Assembly: GCA_035295985.1 (NCBI GenBank)
Contig: DATHBT010000078.1
Location: forward strand, 1 to 13,632
Direction of reading: 5' to 3'
Length of the DNA stretch: 13,632 nt
DNA from: JAIVGV01 sp035295985
Lineage (GTDB): Bacteria; Acidobacteriota; Blastocatellia; Pyrinomonadales; Pyrinomonadaceae
Each line of letters starts with the position of its first letter. The first letter of the stretch is position 1. A model generated the notes under the pieces. The model did not search any database, was not told where the DNA came from, and saw only the letters and a list, made by a program, of their open reading frames with translations. The position numbers and the translations under genes are program-made. This document shows, one piece after another, positions 1 to 7,665 of the stretch.

Positions 1-36
1 GGCAAGGCGGGCAAAAGGCGGCGCGCGCTTTCGCAA

Positions 37-78
37 AAAGCCCGCGGGCCGTGCGTCATCGCACGGCCCGCGGGCTTT
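37..78 (-). terminator. Strong hairpin terminator after the L,D-transpeptidase gene
   Basis: Perfect 19-bp stem (37-55 with 60-78) closed by the 4-nt loop TCAT. On the minus strand the stem ends in a run of five T (complement of 35-39). It lies about 35 bases beyond the stop of the minus-strand gene ending at 112, so it most likely ends that transcript. The stem alone would also impede plus-strand transcription. Confidence 0.85.
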
Positions 79-111
79 CACTCATCCGGTTTGGGCTCCG
101 CGCGCCGCCGC

Positions 112-1164
112 TTACGCGGAGCGCGCGGTCTTCTTCGCGGCGGGCTTCTTCCTGGCGGGCGTCGCGGCGGGCGCGCCTCCGAGGACGGGGATGGAGCGCC
201 CTTCGGCGAGCGCGCGGCCCGCCGCCAGACTCTCCAACTTCACGACGAATTTTTGCCGCTGCGTCGGGCGCGCGAGCAGTCTCTTGATGGTCGCGTCGTC
301 GAGGGCGGCCGGGTCGAAGCCGCTCTCTTCGAGTTCGGCCCGGAGGTGTGCGGCCGTGTTCGTGCCGCGGTTGTAGAAGTCGGCGTACAGGTGGAGCGCG
401 CCGCCCTCGACCACCTGCGTGTCGTAGTTGATGTCAACGACCAGCGGCTCGTCCAGCTTGGCGACCAGAGTCTTCTTAGTGCGCTTGGCGGCGGCGATCC
501 GTTTGGCCGTGACGGGGAGCTGCCGGGCGGCGACGATCTTCTCGGCCAGGTCGTAGAGGTCTGCGCGCAGCATGCGGATGCAGCCGTGAGAGACGAGGCT
601 GCCGAGATCGCCCAGCCCCGTCGCCTCGTGGATCAGGTAGCCGGAGCCGAGCGGGATTTTCATTTTGCCCAACGGGTTACGCGGATCGGTCGGCTTGATC
701 ACCTCGCCCGGCTTGACGCCTTTCCGGCCCACGACCCAGTCGCTGTTGGGCGGAATCCAGTCGGGGTTCCAGACGAGCTCCGAGACCTTTCGTTCGCTGA
801 TCGTGATCGGGTAGTCGAGCTTGCCGACGCCGACGCGGTAGGTCTTCACCTCCTTGCCGTTCTGCCAGAGCGTCAGCCGGAAGGCCGGCACGTCAACCGT
901 GACGCGTATGTCAGGCTCGCCTGCGGCGAAGCGCGCGCGCTCTATCCGCCCGCCCGTGAACTTGTCCGAGCGCACCGACTCGTCGCCCTGGTAGCGGCCC
1001 TTGGGCACGGCCAGCGGCGGCGACGACGCGGGGGCCACGCCGACGCGGCGCGCGCGCTCGACGCGCGCCGGCTGGACGGCGTCCTGTGCGGGGACGTGAA
1101 CAAGCGGCGCGAGCAGTGCGGCCGCGGCCAGCGCGGAGGACGAAAATTTAAATCGAAAACTCAT
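112..1164 (-). CDS. Secreted L,D-transpeptidase (YkuD domain)
   Basis: 350 residues. Family enzymes cross-link peptidoglycan through 3-3 (or lipoprotein) bonds in the periplasm using a catalytic Cys. The active-site signature SHGCIRM is present, with His193 and Cys195, preceded by the usual Gly/Leu-rich stretch and by the conserved PxTISERK and VVGRKG segments of the YkuD fold. The N-terminus (basic MSFRFKF, then an Ala/Leu core ending near HVPAQDA) looks like a Sec signal peptide. After the catalytic domain come about 130 residues without a recognisable domain, ending in an Ala/Pro/Lys-rich tail (KKPAAKKTARSA) that could contact the wall. The ATG has a GGGA-type ribosome site about 10 bases upstream. 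It lies 72 bases behind the DUF445 gene on the same strand, so the two may be cotranscribed. Substrate specificity cannot be read from the sequence. Confidence 0.93.
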   Translation of the reverse strand: MSFRFKFSSSALAAAALLAPLVHVPAQDAVQPARVERARRVGVAPASSPPLAVPKGRYQGDESVRSDKFTGGRIERARFAAGEPDIRVTVDVPAFRLTLWQNGKEVKTYRVGVGKLDYPITISERKVSELVWNPDWIPPNSDWVVGRKGVKPGEVIKPTDPRNPLGKMKIPLGSGYLIHEATGLGDLGSLVSHGCIRMLRADLYDLAEKIVAARQLPVTAKRIAAAKRTKKTLVAKLDEPLVVDINYDTQVVEGGALHLYADFYNRGTNTAAHLRAELEESGFDPAALDDATIKRLLARPTQRQKFVVKLESLAAGRALAEGRSIPVLGGAPAATPARKKPAAKKTARSA

Positions 1165-1236
1165 CCGTCAATTCCCTGTTAGAAAAAATTCCGTTGTGGG
1201 TTTGTGTCGCGGGGGCGGGCGTCGGTTGCCTGCGAA

Positions 1237-2838
1237 TTAGAACCGCGCGCGCAACTGTTCGAGCGCGCCGGTGTAGCGCAGCGCGAAGTAGCCGGCCTGC
1301 GCGAGGCCGAGGAAGAGGCCGATGACCGCGCCGAACAGCTCGATTTTCCTGAGGTGCTGCGCCGCGACCGAGAGCACTAAATCCTCCAGCTTCTTGACCG
1401 GATAATTCGAGACCTTCTCGCGCACGATACCGCCGATGTCGAACTCGGCGATGGCGTGCGGCAGGCGCTCGCGTGCGGCCACGGTGATGCGCTCGACGAG
1501 CGCCGTGCTCGCCCGCTCGACCGATTTTTCCGGCAGGTGGTCGCCGATGCGGCCGATGGGGGCGATCAGGAGCCGCTCGATCTGGGCGGTCAGGATGTTG
1601 TTGATCGTGCGCGCCGTGTCCTCGCGCGAGAGCACGCCGAGCAGGGCGCGGGAGAGGAAGCTCTTGAGCCGCTGCGCCGAGTCGGGGCTGGCGTGTTCGA
1701 GCAGGGCGCGGAGGCTGTGCGGGCGCACGCGCGCGAGCGCGTCCGAGGAGTAGGCCGAGACGAGCTTGGAGAGTTCCGGCCCGCGCGCGATGGCGAGGAG
1801 GCGTTCGGAGATTTGATCCTTGATGAGTTCGAGCTTTTCGGGCGATACCGTGCCGACCAGTTCGTTCAGCGGGCGCGCGAGCACGTTGTCAATCGTCGAG
1901 TTCAGGAACGCCTCGGCCTCCTGCGCGAACGCCTGGCCGCGCAGGAACTCTTCGACGCGGCGCGGGAGCGTCTTGTTGACGAGGTCGTCAACCTCCGTGT
2001 AAACGCGCTCGCGCGAGACGAACATCTTTTTGAAGAAGCTGAGCTGCTGGTAGTAGTCGTCCACCTCGCGCTTAATGAGCGCGCCGATCTGCTGGCGGGT
2101 GCGCTTGCTGGTCGCAAGCTCCGCCAGGTGGTGGACGACGGGGCCGAGCTGCGCGTCGATGCGCTCCTTGACGATTGACACGGTGTCGGGCGTGAAGATT
2201 TCGGCGAGCGTGGCCCGGCTCCCGGCGATCTCGTCCACGCGCGCCGAGACGAAGTCGCGTATCTTCGACTCGAAGCCGCGCTCGTTGACGATGTTGCGGA
2301 AGCGTTCCTCGACGAAGCCGACGACCTGTTCGTAGGTCTCATCTCCCAGCACTTCGCCGAGGCGGCGCGCGAGCAGCTCGTCAACGCGCCGGTCGATGAA
2401 GGAGTTGACCGCGGCGGCCGTCTCCTCGCTGCGGAGTATGTCGGCGATGTAGTCCGCGACGCGCAGTTGGAGCGCGCTGATGGCGTCGAGCACGGGCGCG
2501 CGCACCTGCGAGGGCAGGGCCTCGACGAAGGAGGAGCGCGGCTTCTCAAGTAGATCGTGCGTGTAGGTGCCGACGAGGTCGGAGACTTTGCGGCGGAAGA
2601 AGTCGCGCTCGAAGAGGGCGTTGACGATCGTCTCCTGCGAGACCAACTCGTTGCCGACGGCGCTGCCGATGGTCTCGGCCAGCCGCGCGCGGTGGCGCGG
2701 GATCATCCCCTGCGGCCAGACCGTGAGGCCCAGAAGTTTGACGGGCCGGTGCGGGCGGAAAAGCATCCGCACGGCGAGCCACGCCGCGGCGTAGCCGTGC
2801 ACCGTGGCGAAGACCACGAGGAAGACCAGCTCTGCCAC
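1237..2838 (-). CDS. DUF445 (YheB-like) membrane protein
   Basis: 533 residues, within the range of the longer DUF445 proteins, whose function is not established. The N-terminus is one hydrophobic segment (AELVFLVVFATVHGYAAAWLAV) followed by the family-typical basic stretch with MLFRP and WPQGMIPRHR. The middle (about residues 60-480) is a long, charged, mostly helical region with repeated amphipathic blocks. The C-terminus has the characteristic NYPVKKLEDLV motif and a second membrane segment (about 505-525, ELFGAVIGLFLGLAQAGYF). The pattern suggests a protein tethered at both ends with a large helical middle. The start is a GTG at 2836-2838 without a strong Shine-Dalgarno sequence; no better upstream start is seen in frame. 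It precedes the L,D-transpeptidase gene on the same strand, consistent with an envelope role, but that link is inference. Confidence 0.9.
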   Translation of the reverse strand: MAELVFLVVFATVHGYAAAWLAVRMLFRPHRPVKLLGLTVWPQGMIPRHRARLAETIGSAVGNELVSQETIVNALFERDFFRRKVSDLVGTYTHDLLEKPRSSFVEALPSQVRAPVLDAISALQLRVADYIADILRSEETAAAVNSFIDRRVDELLARRLGEVLGDETYEQVVGFVEERFRNIVNERGFESKIRDFVSARVDEIAGSRATLAEIFTPDTVSIVKERIDAQLGPVVHHLAELATSKRTRQQIGALIKREVDDYYQQLSFFKKMFVSRERVYTEVDDLVNKTLPRRVEEFLRGQAFAQEAEAFLNSTIDNVLARPLNELVGTVSPEKLELIKDQISERLLAIARGPELSKLVSAYSSDALARVRPHSLRALLEHASPDSAQRLKSFLSRALLGVLSREDTARTINNILTAQIERLLIAPIGRIGDHLPEKSVERASTALVERITVAARERLPHAIAEFDIGGIVREKVSNYPVKKLEDLVLSVAAQHLRKIELFGAVIGLFLGLAQAGYFALRYTGALEQLRARF

Positions 2839-2918
2839 TTGTCCGCGTGTGATGGCCGCCCCTCCGTCCGTCGCGCTTTACGGCGAATCTCGTCTTTAAG
2901 GCTTTGAGAAGATGCTAA

Positions 2919-2969
2919 CGGCGCGCGCCGCGCCGCGTCAAACTTATCGGCCCGGCGCGCGCCGCGCCG
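2919..2969. repeat. Two copies of a 17-nt GC-only direct repeat
   Basis: CGGCGCGCGCCGCGCCG occurs at 2919-2935 and again, identical, at 2953-2969, in the intergenic region between the divergent DUF445 and P450 genes. Each copy is nearly self-complementary. It may be a paired protein-binding site or simple low-complexity GC sequence; nothing else supports a function. Confidence 0.4.
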
Positions 2970-2998
2970 TGCAAATCCCGCGCGCCTGATGTATCGTA

Positions 2999-3036
2999 GC
3001 GGCGGAGCTTGTGCAACATTGCACAAGCTCCGCCGC
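2999..3036. promoter_or_regulatory. 38-bp palindrome upstream of the P450 gene (possible operator or 5'-UTR hairpin)
   Basis: The arms 2999-3016 and 3019-3036 are perfectly complementary (18 bp) around the central CA; the core reads TTGTGCAA-CA-TTGCACAA. It ends 49 bases before the P450 start codon and has no T-run after it on either strand, so it does not look like an intrinsic terminator. Its place between two divergent genes suits an operator for a dimeric regulator, for example of TetR or a similar family. No regulator gene is in the window. An RNA hairpin in the P450 leader is the alternative. Confidence 0.55.
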
Positions 3037-3085
3037 ACCTCGTGTTAGCCCTCGCGCCGCCCGCCGCCGTAAAGGAGAGTCCCAT

Positions 3086-4432
3086 ATGGCAACGACCGAA
3101 CGCTCCCCCGCCCGCCCGCCCGCGCTCCACTACCTGCAACTCTTCGGGATGCGCCGCGACCCGCTCGCGGCCTTCACCTCGCTCGCGCAGCAACACGGCC
3201 ACGTCGTCCTCTTCCGCGGCCTCTACAAGGCCTATCAGCTCACGCACCCGCGCGACATCGAGCACGTCCTCCAAACCAACGCGCACAACTACGTGAAGGG
3301 GCGCAACTACAAGAAGTTCGTCGCTTCGACGGGGAACGGTCTGCTCGTCAGCGACGGCGACTTGTGGCGCAGGCAGCGTCGGCTCGCGCAGCCGGCCTTC
3401 CACCGCCAGCGCCTCGCAGCCTTCGCCGCGGTGATGGCGCGCGAGGCCGAGGTGCAAGGATCGCGCTGGCAGGAATTTGCGCGCCGCTCGCGGCCCGTGG
3501 ACGTTTCCGACGAGATGATGCGCCTCACCCTGCGCATCATCGGGCTGACGATGTTCACGACAGATCTCACGGCCGAGACCGACACGATCGGCCGCTCGCT
3601 GCGCGTCATCCGCGAGCACTCCATACGCAGGATGTGGCAGCCCTTCAGCATCCCCGTCTCCGTCCCTACGCCGTCGAACCTGCGCTTCCGCCGCGCGCTG
3701 GCCGATGGCGACCGCGTCCTCAACGAGGTGATCGACGCGCGCCGCAGCGGCGAGATCGTCAACGACGATCTGCTCTCGCTGCTGCTGCGCGCGCGCGACG
3801 AGGAGACTGGCGCCGGGATGAGCGACGAGCAGTTGCGCGCCGAGGTCGTCACCATCATCGGGGCCGGCCACGAATCGACGGCGGTCGCGCTCTCCTGGAC
3901 CTGGTACTTGCTCTCGCAGCACCGCGAGGCCGAGGAGCGTCTGCACGAAGAGTTGGAGCGCGAGCTGTCGGGCCGCACCCCGACGTTCGAAGACCTGCCG
4001 CGCCTCGCCTACACCACGATGGTCATCGAAGAGGCGATGCGACTCTACCCCCCGGCGTGGGCCTTGAGCCGCACGGCCAAAGGGCCTGACACGCTCGGCG
4101 GCTACCCCGTGGCCGCCGGCTCCGAGGCGCTCCTCATCCCTTACGTCACGCACCGCCACCCGGACTTCTGGGACGATCCCGAAAAGTTCTTGCCCGAGCG
4201 CTTCGCTCCCGAGGCTAAAGAGTCGCGCCCGCGCTTCAGCTACGTCCCCTTCGGCGCCGGCCCGCGCCAGTGCATCGGCCAGCACTTCGGCATGACGGAG
4301 ATGCTGATCATCGTCGCCACCCTCGCGCAACGCTTCCGCCTGCGCCTCGCGCCCGGCGCGCGCGTCGTGCCCGAACCCTCGATCACGCTCCGCCCGCGCG
4401 AAGGCGTTCCCATGACCCTGCACGAAAGATGA
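3086..4432 (+). CDS. Cytochrome P450 monooxygenase
   Basis: 448 residues, normal length for a soluble bacterial P450; these enzymes insert one oxygen atom from O2 into an organic substrate using external electron donors. All landmarks are present: the I-helix oxygen-activation motif AGHEST (260-265), the K-helix ExxR (Glu316-Arg319, EAMR), the PERF motif, and the heme loop FGAGPRQCIG with the thiolate ligand Cys396. There is no membrane anchor. The sequence style (SDGDLWRRQRRLAQPAF, AGHEST, EEAMRLYPPAW) is that of the CYP4/CYP102/CYP110-like branch, often acting on fatty acids or terpenoids; that substrate guess is inference. The start is the ATG at 3086 with AAAGGAG at 3071-3077. The open frame extends upstream only through the palindrome and is not used. 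No ferredoxin or reductase gene lies next to it, so partners must be encoded elsewhere. Confidence 0.95.
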   Translation: MATTERSPARPPALHYLQLFGMRRDPLAAFTSLAQQHGHVVLFRGLYKAYQLTHPRDIEHVLQTNAHNYVKGRNYKKFVASTGNGLLVSDGDLWRRQRRLAQPAFHRQRLAAFAAVMAREAEVQGSRWQEFARRSRPVDVSDEMMRLTLRIIGLTMFTTDLTAETDTIGRSLRVIREHSIRRMWQPFSIPVSVPTPSNLRFRRALADGDRVLNEVIDARRSGEIVNDDLLSLLLRARDEETGAGMSDEQLRAEVVTIIGAGHESTAVALSWTWYLLSQHREAEERLHEELERELSGRTPTFEDLPRLAYTTMVIEEAMRLYPPAWALSRTAKGPDTLGGYPVAAGSEALLIPYVTHRHPDFWDDPEKFLPERFAPEAKESRPRFSYVPFGAGPRQCIGQHFGMTEMLIIVATLAQRFRLRLAPGARVVPEPSITLRPREGVPMTLHER

Positions 4433-4515
4433 GTGCGGCACGGCCGCGGAAGTCGGCAGCAGGTCGATCCGAACTTGAGTGCCGAAAACAGCACTCGCCG
4501 CAGAGCCACGATGTT

Positions 4516-4587
4516 CACGGAGGTTGCACAGAGTAAAGACTCAAGCCTCTGTGCGTCCTCCGTGCCCCTCCGTGCCTCCGTGGTGAA
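4516..4587. repeat. Dispersed-type imperfect palindrome (CACGGAGG...CCTCCGTG)
   Basis: Arm 4516-4533 (CACGGAGGTTGCACAGAG) pairs with 4547-4564 (CTCTGTGCGTCCTCCGTG), apart from a short mismatch in the middle, across a 13-base spacer. CTCCGTG recurs just downstream (to about 4587). From memory, the string 'CTCTGTG...CTCCGTG...CCTCCGTGGTGAA' is a common scattered intergenic repeat in several bacterial phyla, and no protein is implied. I cannot verify its copy number here. Confidence 0.55.
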
Positions 4588-4723
4588 TCTCCCACTGCAC
4601 CTAATTCTGAATTGCCCCGCTACGCCGAAGTCTCCTCTGTTGCCAACCCTCGGCCCGGCGTGTTACTAGAGGCGCTACGCAAACGGACAGACGGGACAGC
4701 AGCCTCATCTCGCACGCCGCGAC

Positions 4724-4728
4724 GGAGG
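4724..4728 (+). promoter_or_regulatory. Ribosome-binding site that selects a TTG start
   Basis: GGAGG lies 6 bases before the in-frame TTG at 4735. This is the only good Shine-Dalgarno sequence ahead of the ferredoxin/NrfD gene. The open frame upstream, from an ATG at 4612, encodes a non-protein-like stretch running through the repeat-bearing intergenic region, so TTG is preferred. Confidence 0.65.
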
Positions 4729-4734
4729 GGACAC

Positions 4735-6345
4735 TTGAGCCAGCAGATTCAAACGCCTACGGACGCGCCCCCGGCGCGCTGGGCGAAGGTGCTCGATCAG
4801 ACGCGCTGCATCGGCTGCCACGCCTGCACGACAGCCTGCAAGTCCGAGAACGTCGTGCCGCTCGGCGTCACGCGCACGTACGTGAAGCACGTTGACGTGG
4901 GCGTCTTCCCGCAGGCGCGGCGCGCCCACCAAGTGACGCGCTGCAACCAGTGCGCGCACGCCCCGTGCGTCACGGCCTGCCCGACCTCCGCGATGTTCAA
5001 GCGGGCGGACGGCATCGTCGATTTCGACAAGTCCGTCTGCATCGGCTGCAAGGCGTGCATGGCCGCCTGCCCCTACGACGCCATCTTCATCAACCCCGAA
5101 GACCACTCGGCCGAGAAGTGCAACTTCTGCGCCCACCGCATCGACATGGGGTTAGAGCCAGCCTGCGTCGTCGTCTGCCCCGTCGAGGCGATCCTCGTCG
5201 GCGACATCAACGACGCAGGCTCGAAGGTCGCTAACATCGTCAACCGCGACGCGGTCAACGTCCGCCGACCCGAGAAGGAGACGCACCCGAAGGTCTTCTA
5301 CAAGGGCGCGCACCAGACGACGCTCGACCCGCTCGCCGCCCGCCGCCCCGACGGCGGCCTCTTCATGTGGAGCGAGCAGTCGCACTCGCCCGACACGGTG
5401 AACTCCGGCCACCCCGAGCACCACAACTCCTCGGCCGCCGCCGTGCTCGCCTACGACATCGGCCACTCGATCCCCTGGGACTGGCGCGTCAGCCTCTACA
5501 CCTGTACGAAATCAATCGCCGCGGGCGCGTACCTCGTCGCCGCGCTGCTCATAATTTTCACGTGGGTCTTCAACCTGCTCGCGCGGGCGGACGCTTCGAC
5601 CGCGAACGTGGCGGCGGGAGCGGCGGCGCTCACGGGCGCTGGCCTGCTCGGCGACCTGTGGCTGTGGGTCGTGCCCGTCCTCTCCGGCGTCTTCCTCGCC
5701 GTGACGGGCGCGCTGCTCATCTGGGATTTGGAGCACCCCGAACGCTTCTACATGATCTTCACGCGCCCGCAGTGGCGCAGTTGGCTCGTCAAGGGCGCGT
5801 TCGTCATCGCCGCCTACACCCTAGTCATCGCGCTCCACTTCCTCTTCGCCCTGCTCGGCAAACCGGCGTGGACGCTCCCGCTCATCTTCGCCGGCCTCCC
5901 GCTCGCCGCGATGACGGCCATCTACACGGCCTACCTCTTCGCGCAGGCCAAGGCCCGCGACCTCTGGCAGAACCCGCTGCTCCCGCCGCACCTCTTCGTC
6001 CAGGCCCTGCTCGCAGGCTCGGCCGCGCTCCTCCCCTTCGCCGTCTTCCTCGCCGAGCCTGCCGTACCCGCGCTCGCTTGGATGCTCGGCGCGTCCTGCC
6101 TCCTCCACCTGCTCATGGTCTGGGGCGAGACCACGCTCGCGCACCCGACCGCCCACGCCCGCCTCGCCGAACACGAGATGACGCGCGGACGCTACGCCGC
6201 CTACTTCTGGGCCGGCCTCGCCCTCATCCTGCTGGCTACGCTCGCCCCCTGGCTCGAACTCGCCGCCGTCCCCCTCGCCCTCACCGGCCTCCTGCTCCAC
6301 GAGCACGCTTATGTGCAGGCCGGCCAATCTGTGCCACTAGCCTGA
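4735..6345 (+). CDS. Fused [4Fe-4S] ferredoxin / NrfD quinone-reacting membrane subunit (PsrBC/SoeBC-like)
   Basis: 536 residues from the TTG start. Residues 1 to about 190 form a dicluster-type ferredoxin with sixteen Cys in four groups: CIGCHACTTAC starting at Cys25, CNQCAHAPCVTAC, CIGCKACMAAC, and CNFC followed by CVVVC, enough for four [4Fe-4S] clusters. From about residue 243 (GHSIPWDW) it becomes an NrfD/PsrC-type subunit with about eight membrane helices, the family HPERFYMIF...SWLVKGAF motif, and the typical end YVQAGQSVPLA, so the C-terminus is intact. Such subunits pass electrons between the catalytic Mo subunit and membrane quinone. They are usually two separate genes; here they are one chain. 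There is no Tat signal, implying that the ferredoxin part faces the cytoplasm. Its catalytic partner is the gene at 7666, now separated from it by one foreign-looking gene. Confidence 0.9.
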   Translation: MSQQIQTPTDAPPARWAKVLDQTRCIGCHACTTACKSENVVPLGVTRTYVKHVDVGVFPQARRAHQVTRCNQCAHAPCVTACPTSAMFKRADGIVDFDKSVCIGCKACMAACPYDAIFINPEDHSAEKCNFCAHRIDMGLEPACVVVCPVEAILVGDINDAGSKVANIVNRDAVNVRRPEKETHPKVFYKGAHQTTLDPLAARRPDGGLFMWSEQSHSPDTVNSGHPEHHNSSAAAVLAYDIGHSIPWDWRVSLYTCTKSIAAGAYLVAALLIIFTWVFNLLARADASTANVAAGAAALTGAGLLGDLWLWVVPVLSGVFLAVTGALLIWDLEHPERFYMIFTRPQWRSWLVKGAFVIAAYTLVIALHFLFALLGKPAWTLPLIFAGLPLAAMTAIYTAYLFAQAKARDLWQNPLLPPHLFVQALLAGSAALLPFAVFLAEPAVPALAWMLGASCLLHLLMVWGETTLAHPTAHARLAEHEMTRGRYAAYFWAGLALILLATLAPWLELAAVPLALTGLLLHEHAYVQAGQSVPLA

Positions 6346-6353
6346 GTATTCAA
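6343..6353 (+). repeat. Left copy of an 11-bp near-direct repeat bracketing the AT-rich gene
   Basis: TGAGTATTCAA. It includes the TGA stop of the ferredoxin/NrfD gene and ends directly before the ATG of the next gene. The partner at 7667-7677 (TGAGTAATCAA) matches at 10 of 11 positions. It may be a target-site duplication or recombination scar. Confidence 0.45.
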
Positions 6354-7661
6354 ATGATTAATACAGCAACAAGGCAAGCAGAGGAGCTACTTAAAGAATC
6401 CCTGAAGGAGCTGGAATCAGTTAAGGGGAGTGTATTGACGGGCATTCAAAAATTATTACGCGCAGCGAGAATGTTGGGTGAAGAAGATATTGCTATCTGG
6501 TGTGAGATACAGCTAGGAAATTCAAAATACACGCTACCTCTGAAAGCAGTCGCTGAAGATTTCTCAGTTGAGCGGGTAGCTGTGCATGATGCACTTACAC
6601 AAGTGCTGGAAGAAAAAAAGAGAGAGAACAAAGGAGGAGATAAGAAGCGCGCCCGGAAACTTTCAGCCAAAAAAGGTTCGGCAAAATCACCGGATGAATA
6701 CGAAAAGGCGTTAGCAAAGTCACGGATGAATATCCAGGCATTGAATGATTTAGGCTTGAAAGAAGCTATACACTATCCTCAAGAGGAGCGTCACATTAAG
6801 GCTCAGAAATCAAGTGGCGGGTATGAAAATATCGGTTCGATTGAGCAGATTTACGCCAATCTACTGAGGACTAAAAGAGGAAATGATGGAACCTACTATC
6901 AAGTTAATCTTAGTAATCATATTAACTATGTAAGAAGAATTGCGCATGAACATGCAACTAGATTGTATAACAGAATAGCTTTTTCTAACTCTCCACAGAC
7001 AAGCTTAGATATTCTTAAGGCTGAGGTTGACAGCAGGCTGTTAGACCTAGCTCCGGAAATAGCGGAGAAGCTGATGGTTGCCTTTAAGTCTGTTGCAAGT
7101 GTTAGTCCTGAAGAGTGGTCACATGCGCTCACTACTTGCAGGAGATTCCTAGAAGATCTTGCAGATATTCTTTACCCAGTGAGAGAAGAAAAAGTTAAAG
7201 GTAGAGCGGTCAGAAAGGAACAATACATAAATAGACTCTGGGCATTCATGGATGATGCAATCGAGAGTGAATCCAACAAGGAACTAGCTAAATCTCACGT
7301 CGATTACCTAGGAGCCTACCTCGAAAAGACCCATAAGTTAAGCCATAAGGGAGTACACACAACTCTTAAACGCACTGAAGCTATAAAAGCAGTTTTTCAT
7401 ACATACTTGGTGGTAGCTGATATTTTGGACTATGTAAAGAAAGAGCCTGGTAAAGAAGGTAAGAAACTAAATATTCATACTGCGACAATAGATGAACTTG
7501 AAAGCGTCTTGGACATTAGCAGGAATGTAGCTAAGGAAATCATCAGACAAAGGGTTGAGTACGGAATTTTGGACTTGGCCCGTCTAGCAAAAATCAAGGG
7601 AATTGGACAGAAGACCCTTTCAGTAGCAGAGCGTGTTTTGTCCTTTGAGCCAGCGAAATAG
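6354..7661 (+). CDS. AbiTii-like / HEPN-like / helix-hairpin-helix protein, putative defence gene of foreign origin
   Basis: 435 residues, no signal peptide, so probably cytoplasmic. Residues about 5-60 (IQKLLRAARMLGEEDIAIW and following) resemble the AbiTii domain found in phage-abortive-infection proteins. A Lys-rich linker (about 86-112) follows. Residues about 240-360 form an all-helical block (SPEEWSHALTTCRRFLEDLA at 251; THKLSHKGVH at 326-335; TYLVVADIL) that looks like HEPN-like modules in uncharacterised defence proteins, though a canonical RxxxxH is not evident. Residues 371-431 are a ComEA-like tandem helix-hairpin-helix (LNIHTATIDELE, then IKGIGQKTL), a DNA-binding fold. Sampled lines are 33-45% G+C against about 75% next door, indicating recent transfer. 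It starts 8 bases after the upstream stop without a Shine-Dalgarno sequence and ends 4 bases before the molybdoenzyme start, so it likely relies on the host operon. Domain calls are from memory; defence function is inference. Confidence 0.72.
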   Translation: MINTATRQAEELLKESLKELESVKGSVLTGIQKLLRAARMLGEEDIAIWCEIQLGNSKYTLPLKAVAEDFSVERVAVHDALTQVLEEKKRENKGGDKKRARKLSAKKGSAKSPDEYEKALAKSRMNIQALNDLGLKEAIHYPQEERHIKAQKSSGGYENIGSIEQIYANLLRTKRGNDGTYYQVNLSNHINYVRRIAHEHATRLYNRIAFSNSPQTSLDILKAEVDSRLLDLAPEIAEKLMVAFKSVASVSPEEWSHALTTCRRFLEDLADILYPVREEKVKGRAVRKEQYINRLWAFMDDAIESESNKELAKSHVDYLGAYLEKTHKLSHKGVHTTLKRTEAIKAVFHTYLVVADILDYVKKEPGKEGKKLNIHTATIDELESVLDISRNVAKEIIRQRVEYGILDLARLAKIKGIGQKTLSVAERVLSFEPAK

Positions 7662-7665
7662 TCTT

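Larger units (their letters stand above)
4433..4734. other. 302-base intergenic region, P450 to redox module
   Basis: I see no gene here. It holds the imperfect palindromic repeat at 4516-4564 with further CTCCGTG copies up to about 4587, and the ribosome-binding site of the next gene at its right end. No convincing sigma-70 promoter or terminator hairpin with a T-run stands out. Confidence 0.6.

Noticed and set aside
91..1182. 363-codon plus-strand open frame over the L,D-transpeptidase
   Set aside because: The minus strand carries the SHGCIRM signature and a signal peptide; the plus frame shows no family features.
3011..3085. GTG start for the P450 inside the palindrome
   Set aside because: ATG 3086 has a clear AAAGGAG site and gives a normal P450 length; the upstream part is Arg/Ala-rich non-family sequence.
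2915..4441. 508-codon open frame on the minus strand across the P450 gene
   Set aside because: It is a shadow of the GC-rich P450 coding frame: Ala/Arg/Glu/Val-rich with no domain, while the plus strand has all P450 motifs.
4612..4734. Earlier ATG start for the ferredoxin/NrfD gene
   Set aside because: The added residues run through a repeat-bearing intergenic region and look non-coding; TTG 4735 has GGAGG at the right distance.
5367..6353. Upstream extension of the AT-rich gene through the NrfD region
   Set aside because: The frame is open only because it shadows the NrfD coding sequence; composition and protein character change sharply at ATG 6354.
7332..7358. Canonical HEPN RNase motif (RxxxxH) in the AT-rich gene
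   Set aside because: The conserved-looking THKLSHKGVH lacks the Arg at the needed spacing, so catalytic HEPN activity is not claimed.
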